Source: Calliopum simillimum (lineage: Eukaryota > Arthropoda > Insecta > Diptera > Lauxaniidae). Taken from it: a stretch of DNA of 64,000 nt. The stretch covers positions 42,721,948 through 42,785,947 of the forward strand of contig OX638370.1 in NCBI GenBank assembly GCA_951812925.1. The letters are read 5' to 3'. The position numbers and the translations under genes are program-made. Positions 56,208 through 64,000 of this stretch are shown here, piece by piece. Positions within the stretch are counted from its first letter, which is position 1; each line of letters begins with the position of its first letter. The notes under the pieces were generated by a model that worked only from the letters and a program-made list of their open reading frames with translations, did not search any database and was not told the DNA's origin.

Positions 56208-58774
56208 AGATATTTATAACTAAACTAAAATGCTTTTCATAATATTTACCCAGGTTTCATCAGATTTTAGTTTGAAACGATTACCTAATATCTACGCCGC
56301 TAAGTATTTTTTGGTCCACATTCAAACATGTACAAAATCAAGCTAAGCTTTTGATATGAAATGACAATTTCTCATAATCCCCGACAAAAAAATATTAAAC
56401 AACAAATACACGAAAATATGCCGAGGCATAAAGGAATTTGTCAAAATTTCCTAAACAGCTTAACATAAAACTACAAATATGTCAGAGCGCCTCCTCCACC
56501 ACCCATCCTTGATTTGGCACTAAAACATCCTTTACGTTATTTGACGATATCCTGCACAGATTTCCGCAACTGAGTATTAAACAAACATTCAAACAGAGTG
56601 GAGTGCCTGCCGTGCATTGAGTGCCCGGTACACTACTTGTCATACTACTGTCATACACTGACTACATGTCATATCTCGCTTGCTTACTCGCGTCGTTGTT
56701 GACTTTAGCCACGTCTGCACATTTTCGCTGAATACAAGATAAAGCATACTTTCAGGCACTACAAAAATGCCGCCAACGCTTCGCACAGCAGAGCTTAGAG
56801 GCATTTTTTGATTTTTTTCTTACACACTATTGTTGTTGTTCTTGCTATTGTTGTTGTTGTAAGTATACCTTGACTCTCTGACTAACGTGATTTGTATGCT
56901 TAAGGCAACAAGCAAGCATCTTCAAAATGCCTGTGATAAAAATACAGCAAAAGAAAAAAAAAACTACATACTTTTGCGTTGGAAGTTTCACTGTGGAAAG
57001 ACCTCTAAGTATTTACTTAATATATGAGCTGCTTCAATTTTAAGATTATGCAAAGCCTTATGCCTAAAAGTATGCACTGCAAATGTGCGTTTGTCTGAAA
57101 AAATAATGTAAAGTAAAAAATGTGTTGTCTTCGATGGGAGGCGGTGTGCGTCTGACGCGATTTTTGGCTTTTTGTTTTAACAGCTAAAAGCAGCTCAAAG
57201 TGATAAGAGGACGCAGGCTTCGAAAAAAAAAATAAAGAAGCTGAGACAAATATATATAGCATATGCGTAGGCGAGTTTCTTTTTATGATTTTTGGATTAG
57301 TGATATTTTTTTTTTATGGAGTGCTTATTTTTCCTCTCTCTTTTTCTATTTTTCTCTTCGATAGCTATAAATGAAAGAAAATCTATTTGTATATAATTTA
57401 TGTAAATTAGAAAAGAGCATTAAAACCAGACTCAACCATGAATGATAATTATGCACTACTTTTTATAAATAAAAGCAACAACAATCTTTCAACTTTTGGA
57501 TGAAAATATTTCCATAAATCAAAATCGAAATAAGTCAAAGTGAATGAAAACTAATTTGCTCTTAAAAAAATTCATTTCAGCAACTGGGTCGGAAAAATAC
57601 TCCCCTAGCTAACTTGACATTAAAACCCATGAAAATCGGCTGAACGAAATGGGCAGATGTGAACCGCACAAAATTTTCAGCAGTACAAATGAGCGATACA
57701 TCTTCCGGGAAATTATATCTGAAGTTTTCGGTTTTTTTTATTGCCATCCCAAGCTATCGCGAACAGCACTTTATTGGGCCTCGTAGCCCGTGTGCTAAGC
57801 GCACTGATTCCTACAATTTGGAATAATGTGATTTGTACAGATGAGTCTAATAGGCTAAGCAGGCGACACACACTGCGTTGGCTAATGGACAAAAATCAAA
57901 ATTTTTTGTGACTCGAAACATAATAATATTAGTATCAGTCGACAGGTAATTGCATCAATAAAATAAAAACAAAATATTTAGGAGAAAGACTCAGTTTTGG
58001 CTACGCTGTGACACTTCAAAGTTGAGATATTTTTCAAAAAAAATCATGTTTTATTCAATTCGTTTTGGGTTCTCTTAAACAAATAATTATCAAAAATTTG
58101 TCTTTTGATTAAACTAAGCGAAGTAAAGTTTTTTATTATAAATAATATTTGAGTAAATAAATAAAACTAAAAAACTTTGGAAAATATATAATTTGATATA
58201 TATTGTAGTCATTTTAATACATAATATTATCAAATGAAAAACTTCAGAAATTGACAAATTTCGATGACAGAAAAAAACAAATCTTATAAAAGTAAGTGCC
58301 GTTTTTTTTTTAGTCTACTAGTACGGATTCTATGTAATCAAGAACTGCAAATAACTATTCCTACTTCGTCCTACAAATATTTTTTTTCTTTTTTTAAAAA
58401 ATGCTTAAAAGGAAAAATTTGCATGAAATATAATATATATGTTGAAAATTTTTTTTTGTTTTAATTAACACAAATGGTCTCAAAAGTACAAAAAACATTA
58501 TTTCTTCTACGTATTTTTCATTTGTTAACATTAAACATTACTTTTTCATTATCGTTATATATGGAGCTTAAGAAAATCGTCCTATGTACCTGGTTTTTAG
58601 CAAAACTATAAAGTTCACAACAAATCTGAGATCATTTTTGAGCTCAGCGACCCCAAATTACTTATAATACCAAATTTCATCGATATCTAACCACTCCTTC
58701 TATTTTTGACCATTTCTTGTATGGGCACAACGCACTGTGCGACTGCTTAAATCCGGATTGTAGACGTAATAATG
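56208..58774. other. Unique DNA, partly host regulatory-like
   Basis: 56440-56830 is the least AT-rich unique stretch of the right half (CAGAGCGCCTCCTCCACCAC, GTGCCTGCCGTGCATTGAGT) and contains GTTGTTGTT runs near 56832-56860. It may be conserved non-coding DNA or an unrecognised exon, but no ORF with splice sites is convincing. 57740-57880 is also more complex. The remainder is AT-rich. Confidence 0.35.
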
Positions 58775-60645
58775 TGAATATTTTTATTGCATGATTTTAG
58801 GCATTTTTTAAATACATATTTCATTGACATTGACTAAAAGAAAATTTTCCAATTCAAGGGCCAAAAAATTCTAATTAGTTTTGCTGATACTTAAACCACA
58901 ATGAATCTTGTTTTTGATGTTTTAGAATTTTTTGGGCCCTAAATTGGAAAATTTTCTTTAATTCAATGTCCATTAGAGCGCCCACAAGATATATGAAATG
59001 TGCAAAGTTGTGAATTTATTTGCTCCCCGTCCATTTCCTGAAATTAGAGGTCAAAAAATAAGATCTCAATAAAAAATTTGGAATCGGTAGTAGAAAAAAC
59101 CCAGCCGGTTTTCGATCAAAGGTCGAAAAATTGACTAAAAAAAGGCAAGTCGCTTTGACCACCCGTTACTTCAAAACTATTCATTTTTTCGTAATGCTCT
59201 AAGCCAACTTTTGAAGAAAATCACTAGGTCAACATTATTTGCCTAGAAAGTTTTGGTCCAAAAATTAAATTTGTGGCCGTGTCGGTGCGAAAATTAAAAT
59301 TTTTTAAGAAAGTTTGCATGACTTTTTTTCTTTAAATTGGTTTTTTGAAAATTTTTGAGGAAGGAATATTTGTTCTGAAACTCTAATATTGCAGGGGATT
59401 AAATGTTGATTAATTTAACGAAAAAAAAAAAATTTAAAAATATTAAATTTTAAGGTATGGAGCCGGTCTCAGTGTTAAAGAAAAAACAAGTATTTTAATT
59501 TTTTTCTTTTAATCGCTACTTTATTGGATGCAAGAGAATGCATGGCTAGTTGTTATTACATGGATCATTTAGAATTGCTTTTTCCCTTCAAAATGAGCTA
59601 TGAAATGTGTTTGTGCGTTTTTTTTTTTCAAAAAGTAATGATCATTTTAAAATGACATCATGAAAGTTAAAAATCATGTGTAGATTCTCTATAGCAATTG
59701 CCATATTGCTATATATTTATAATGTTATTTTAAAATGGTCATAACTTTTTTAAAAAAAATCATACAAGACCAATCTGTAACTCATTTTGAAAAAGAGAAA
59801 CAGTACTAAATGACGCATTTAATAGAAAAGACCTAAACAATTTTGTACGTGTTCTACACAACCTCAAAAATCTTGCTTTTTGAACATTAGGGGTGAGATT
59901 TCTCACAAACCATAAGTGATACAGCAATTTCGCGTCCAATTTCGAATTCAACATTAATAAATACATCTAAAATAATTATTTTGGTTTTGGTTTGTAGTCG
60001 TTTTACTTTAGATACCGTTTTTCGACCTCATTTTAAAAACCATGCCATGAACCGATTTTGAAAACTTGTTTTTCCTATTCAGCAAACGCTCAGGTGCAAT
60101 TTCACATCTTTGTGCAGTTCTCGACAACTTGATTGAAATTTTTTCCTGAACTGTGTGCACGAAATTCAAAATTTTCGATTATCTCTGCTGGAACAGCCCA
60201 AAAACGCACTAAAACGAAAATAAATGCTATTTTCGTGTTCAGCAATCCCAAATTAGTTAAGGAAATATGACTACTAAAATGGTTTCTTACCAAATTAAAA
60301 ATTAGGAAGAAATAATAAAAAAATAAATTTTTTTCTTAACTTTGAAACGAGCTCCATTTCTTAAAAACTAATATTTTGTAGTAATTTTCCTTTTAAATTT
60401 TGAAGTAACGGGCAGTCAAAGCGACTTGCCTTTTTTTAGTAAATCTTTCGACCTTTGATCGCAAACCGTCTGGGTTTTTTCCACTACCAATTCCAAATTT
60501 TTTTTTGAGATCTTATTTTTTTGACCTCTAATTTCAGGAAATGGACGGGGAACAAGCAAAATCAGAATTTTGCACATATGGGCGCTCTAATGTCCATGTA
60601 ATATGTATTTAAAAAATGCCTAAAACAATGCCATAAAAAGTTAAT
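58775..60645. mobile_element. Foldback element L with nested insertions
   Basis: The left end TTTTTATTGCATGATTTTAG and the mirrored right end enclose arms sharing GCATTTTTTAAATACATAT, GACATTAGAGCGCCCA, CCCCGTCCATTTCCTG and CAAGTCGCTTTGACNNCCCGTTACTTC. The left arm contains a MITE (58829-58965) and probably another insert of about 250 bp (59180-59430) lacking in the right arm. The loop (about 59640-60280) has the AATTGC / AATTTCGAATTCAACATTAA module seen in B, F and K, and TTTCGTGTTCAGCAATCCCA as in C. Arms are more diverged than in C or G, so it is older. Confidence 0.75.
58829..58965. mobile_element. Small MITE inside the left arm of L
   Basis: ACTAAAAGAAAATTTTCCAA and the mirror of TTAAAGAAAATTTTCCAATT bound a 137-bp palindrome with AAAAAATTCTAA in each arm. 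The right arm of L has the empty site. Sequences beside the ends (ATTGACATT left, ATGTCCATT right) look like a decayed duplication of about 9 bp. Confidence 0.7.
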
Positions 60646-60856
60646 GATATAATTTAAGGAGAAAGTTTAGGGCTAATCGATGCCCTTGCCAAAAGTTCTG
60701 TACGCCATACATATATCAGAAAAAAGCGTTTTCTGAACTTTAAATAGTAATTTTTACTATCCTATTTGATAAATTTTACATGTTTATATTAAAATATTTC
60801 ATTCTAAGCAGCTTCGAATTTATAATAAAATTTTTAGATGGTTTTTAGTAGATATA

Positions 60857-62097
60857 AGGACTGCCCCAACAAAATTTGTTCCTTTTATTCCTTAAGATTA
60901 TAATTTACCTGATGATCGGGCAGGTCGAAATGTGAGTGCTATTTTTTCTATATAACATGACGATTACAAAACAAACTTCAAACGATAAAGATATCGAGCA
61001 ATAAAGAAAAAAAAAGCAAACTCATTTTGTGCACTTGCATGCAAAAACGAGAATTAAAATATTCAGCCATAGCTAAAAAAACAGGTGCATAAAAATCACT
61101 GTCCAAAGGGTTATTTCGAATTATAGAAAGGGTCAACTTATTACGCGGAAAAAGAATTTAGGTAGAAAAGCCAGTATAGACCCACAATTGGTGAAAAAAG
61201 TGAAGCGCCTTTTTAATCAGAATCCCAACAGAACAAGATATGGCTGCCAGAGCAGGAACCTCAAAATTTTCTATAAACAGACTGAAGAAAAAACTTAAGC
61301 TAAGAACCTACAGAGTTCAAAAAGTACCAAACCGTTCCGATGAAAAGCAGTTAGAGGCTCAAAAGCGAGCTCGAAAGTTATATGTCGGTTACCTGGACGA
61401 TGAAACATACGTTAAGGCAGATTTTAAACAGCTAACAAGACACGAATTTTACACCTGTTCGGAGGAGGGGCAGATACAGAGCAAATTTAAAGAGAAGAAA
61501 ATTACAAAATTTCCCAAGCAGTATATGGTTTGGCAGGCCATATGCACCTGCGGTCTGAGGAACATTTTTTTTTGTAACACTGGGCACAATTAACTCAAAA
61601 ATTTAAATTGATGAATGCTCTGTTTTTTGCCATTTATTCGTGAGCATGGAGGTACTGTAAAGTTCTGGCCTGATTTAGCAACTTCTCAATACTCTAGAGC
61701 CACCATAAAATGGTACAAAAACAATAATGTAAATTTTGTTCCCAAAAATGCGAATCCACCTTACTGCCCATAGCTTCGACCTATTGAGAGATATTGGGCT
61801 CTAATGAAATCAGATCTTCAGCAGAGTAAAAGCACTGGAAAAAATTTAAAAGATTTCAAAAATAAGTGGCGAAGGTCGTACGGTACTGTCGACGAAACAA
61901 GTGTACAATACTTAATGAAGGGTCTTAAGAAAAAAGTAAAATATTTTTATATAAAATAAATATTTATTAACAGCGTAAGGTTATTTATGTTTGTTATACT
62001 ACTCACTAATAAATAAAATAACAAAATTGAAAAAAAAATCATTACGTATTTTTTTGTTAATGAAAAACAAAGGGACAAATTTTTCCGGGGCAGTCCT
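60857..62097 (+). mobile_element. Second full-length DD37E-type Tc1/mariner element
   Basis: 1,241 bp, ends AGGACTGCCCC and complement, with inverted similarity extending to AAAATTTGTYCCTTT, and TA on both sides (60855-60856, 62098-62099). It encodes one broken transposase. Same family as the element at 34342-35561 in protein wording and size, but with different terminal sequences, so they are distinct subfamilies. Confidence 0.9.
60958..61959 (+). pseudogene. Tc1/mariner-like transposase (DD37E type), frameshifted
   Basis: A probable start is MTITKQTSNDKDIEQ at 60958, soon broken. Recognisable pieces follow in order: YSAIAKKTG (HTH), QNPNRTRYGCQSRNLK (frame shift), KVPNRSDEKQLEAQKRARKL, YLDDETYVKADFKQLTRHEF with the first catalytic Asp, QYMVWQAICTCGLRN, FIREHGGTVKFWPDLATSQY with the second Asp, NNNVNFVPKNANPPYCP, a stop where Glu is expected, then LRPIERYWALMKSDL and LMKGLKKKVKYFYIK before TAA at 61959. 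From the second Asp to the Glu of RPIE there are 37 residues, hence DD37E. At least three frame changes and two stops. Confidence 0.88.
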
Positions 62098-62228
62098 TAT
62101 AAATAAAATGAACGCTACAAAAATTTTAAAACATTCCGTTTCGTGAAGAAATGGAATCTTGATAATGAAGTCTCTCAATAGGAGACACACGTTCCTTAGT
62201 CTTTCAGTTAAAAAAACAACACACTGGC

Positions 62229-62239
62229 TTTATGCCTTT
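62229..62239. repeat. 11-bp target duplication of the LINE (left copy)
   Basis: TTTATGCCTTT here is identical to 63461-63471 on the other side of the LINE. The apparent start codon of the LINE ORF (62232) lies within this host-derived copy. Confidence 0.88.
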
Positions 62240-63317
62240 ACACCTTTTGCCTCCTACCTCTTTTATTAAGGCAATTGCTTCAAGCAGCGCAGTTAGACTC
62301 AGGGAAACCGGCTCTTGGGTACCAAAGCCGTATGGTCACTCCTCCATCCTTGAAAATCTGCAAACTGAGCTCAAGAGCTCAACAGATTACACCTGCCCCA
62401 TACTCAGTTTTGATAATAACTTTCGAGTATGGATTCCTGATAGAGCTCAGTGGGAAGATGGCAGTATCAACCTAAATTTTGAAACCGCCATATACACCGA
62501 TGGCTCCAAGATGGAGTGTGGTGTTGGCGCGGGAATATTTTCAGAAAACCTGAAACTATCTCAATCATTTCGCTTGCCAGATTCAGCCAGCGTTTTTCAG
62601 GCAGAAGTTTTTGCCATCCTCGAAGCCTGCAAATCATTAGGGAATAATGACATTTCCGGAAAAGTGGCAATTCTCTCAGACAGTCAGGCAGCTATCAAAG
62701 CACTGAATTCAGCAATAATAAGGTCAAAATTGGTGGGGGACTGCAAGAAGGAGTTAGTCAGGCTCGGGCGTCGGTTTGATATTGCTCTCGTTTGGGTTCC
62801 AGGCCATAGGGACATCGAGGGCAACGAAAAGGCTGACGAACTTGCTAGGCACGGTTCCTCCCTTAACGTCACCAGTGCGGTGCGGGTACATACTCCGCTA
62901 GGTATAGTAAAGAAGAGGATCTTCTCTTTTTACGTAACCGAGGCGAACACTAATTGGAAAGCATTGACTACATGTAGGATATCCAGGTCAATCTGGCCTT
63001 CATATAGCAGGTCAAAAACTACTTATTTACTAGCTAATAACCGTATTAATATAGCAAGAATTACCGCAGTTTGCACTGGACACTGGGCCATCGGCAAGCA
63101 TGCTGAAAAACTGGGCATCCCTTTCAAACCCTTTTGTCGGAGTTGCTTAGTTGCAAGCGAGCAAGAATCTCTTGAACACTTTCTCTGTGACTGCCCAGCT
63201 CTGGCTAGAGTTAGACTTACATCACTGGGAAAGCCTTTCTTCAATACACTCAGCGAAATTGCCGACATTGAAATTGGCTCGCTGCTCAATTACCTTAATA
63301 GGACTAACTGGATATAG
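62232..63317 (+). CDS. LINE ORF2 C-terminal part: RNase H and CCHC knuckle (5'-truncated)
   Basis: A 361-codon open frame with no defect. RNase H signature residues are all present: YTDGSK (Asp, about residue 88), FQAEVFAI (Glu, 125), LSDSQAA (Asp, 149) and VWVPGHRDIEGNEKADELAR (His and last Asp, about 193-206). A C-terminal C-x2-C-x10-H-x4-C knuckle is formed by CRSCLVASEQESLEHFLCDC. RNase H plus such a knuckle places it in the I/LOA/R1-like group. The reverse transcriptase and endonuclease that should precede are missing because the copy is 5'-truncated; the first Met is from the target duplication and not a LINE start. It would normally act on RNA-DNA hybrids during retrotransposition. As a truncated copy it is not expected to be mobile. 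Confidence 0.9.
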   Translation: MPLHLLPPTSFIKAIASSSAVRLRETGSWVPKPYGHSSILENLQTELKSSTDYTCPILSFDNNFRVWIPDRAQWEDGSINLNFETAIYTDGSKMECGVGAGIFSENLKLSQSFRLPDSASVFQAEVFAILEACKSLGNNDISGKVAILSDSQAAIKALNSAIIRSKLVGDCKKELVRLGRRFDIALVWVPGHRDIEGNEKADELARHGSSLNVTSAVRVHTPLGIVKKRIFSFYVTEANTNWKALTTCRISRSIWPSYSRSKTTYLLANNRINIARITAVCTGHWAIGKHAEKLGIPFKPFCRSCLVASEQESLEHFLCDCPALARVRLTSLGKPFFNTLSEIADIEIGSLLNYLNRTNWI

Positions 63318-63460
63318 ATATCGTTAGTTAGGTGATTAAAATTTTCACATACACTTATACCAGTCTGTCGAGTCACTTTTGTGGTATTAAAATGGCACTT
63401 TTAGTGCTACTTAGGTTTTAGCTTGCATCGCTAAACCGCCACTCCAACCTAACCCTAACC
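62240..63460 (+). mobile_element. Young 5'-truncated LINE insertion (I/LOA/R1-like)
   Basis: Bounded by identical 11-bp repeats TTTATGCCTTT (62229-62239, 63461-63471). After the stop at 63317 the 3' UTR ends CGCCACTCCAACCTAACCCT and AACC, without a poly-A tail; an AACCTAACC-type 3' tail is familiar in this LINE group. Intact ORF and perfect duplication indicate a recent insertion. Confidence 0.9.
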
Positions 63461-63471
63461 TTTATGCCTTT

Positions 63472-64000
63472 TGTAAACGGCAAAAGTAAAGGTCATAAGT
63501 AAATTGTTAAATTATGACTTTAAGACTGTATCGATAATAACAAACTTATAAAACAGTTTCTGGTCAGAAAGGATTTTTTTGTAAATTTTGCTCAAGAGCT
63601 TTGTTTAAAATTGAACAGATTATCAGAAAACATTCTGGAACCAATACTTTACTGATCAGCAAAAAAGAAATCTGCTGAAATCGATCCAATAACTTGCTTG
63701 CAAATTTCAAAAAACAAATATCACTACCACAGTATCCGAAGTTCCCCTATTTAAAGATAACTTTCCGTTCAAATGGAAAAAAAATTACGTAGAGGCATTT
63801 TTTTTCGGGAGGTATGAAAAATAACCTACAAAAAAAAAAAATACTGAAAAACGAGCGAGCGTAAACGATTCGATCTACCAATGCTGAAATTCTGAAAGAG
63901 CACATCGAAATCAATAAAATAACTCATTTGCAAAAATCCCGCAAAACTTTCCTGGTAACATCATTTTATTCTCCCAAATGATTGTACTATTAATGAAGAT
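63472..64000. other. No gene seen
   Basis: AT-rich sequence with two loosely similar direct stretches (GCTGAAATCGATCCAATAAC near 63675 and CACATCGAAATCAATAAAAT near 63901). No ends or ORF. Confidence 0.3.

Noticed and set aside
56440..56830. Host exon in a GC-richer stretch
   Set aside because: No open frame bounded by convincing splice sites; left as possible regulatory DNA.

Overview
This window looks like a gene-poor, repeat-saturated stretch of the nuclear genome of a higher (brachyceran, probably schizophoran) fly. It is very AT-rich, has no dense coding, and carries DINE-1-like repeats, mariner/Tc1, piggyBac and several LINE clades typical of flies. There is no prokaryotic architecture. 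The species cannot be fixed from the sequence; a tephritid-like fly is a guess.

Host genes are barely visible. A 64-nt coding-exon candidate with good splice sites lies on the minus strand at 970-1033. A stronger plus-strand candidate (41658-41835) encodes an N-terminal signal peptide and ends at a GGTAAGT donor. A possible upstream TATA/Inr promoter sits near 27.6 kb, and a possible phase-compatible 18-nt microexon at 48831-48848. If this second model is right, much of the window is long intron filled with mobile DNA.

Layout. 0-3.2 kb: AT-rich, minus-strand exon. 3.2-8.9 kb: foldback element A (a LINE fragment in its loop), then foldback B with foldback C nested in its left arm. 9.3-10.9 kb: 11-bp satellite. 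11.3-15.2 kb: a small MITE and DINE-like repeat blocks. 18.2-21.7 kb: a MITE, a transposon protein tail and foldback F with an exact 10-bp target duplication. 22.3-22.9 kb: GAGA/CT-rich, regulatory-looking DNA. 23.3-25.0 kb: foldback G, almost perfect 0.85-kb arms. 25.8-26.6 kb: mariner and LINE remnants. 27-28.3 kb: promoter-like sequence. 28.8-30.0 kb: compound palindromes H and I. 34.3-35.6 kb: degenerate DD37E-type transposon. 38.7-40.4 kb: 8-bp satellite. 41.6-49 kb: signal-peptide exon, then LINE remnants, a TA-flanked MITE and tRNA-like SINE pieces. 50.5-53.3 kb: a chain of giant palindromes. 54.5-56.2 kb: degenerate piggyBac. 58.8-60.6 kb: foldback L. 60.9-62.1 kb: second DD37E element. 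62.2-63.5 kb: young 5'-truncated LINE with a perfect 11-bp TSD.

The most unusual feature is the population of long-arm foldback elements (A, B, C, F, G, K, L). They differ in termini and TSD length, so they belong to several transposon lineages, yet repeatedly carry a related internal box resembling TGCTGAATCCGAAT. At least four carry related hairpin modules of about 400-800 bp. In B, K and L an insertion in one arm can be read against the other arm, which acts as a built-in empty-site reference.
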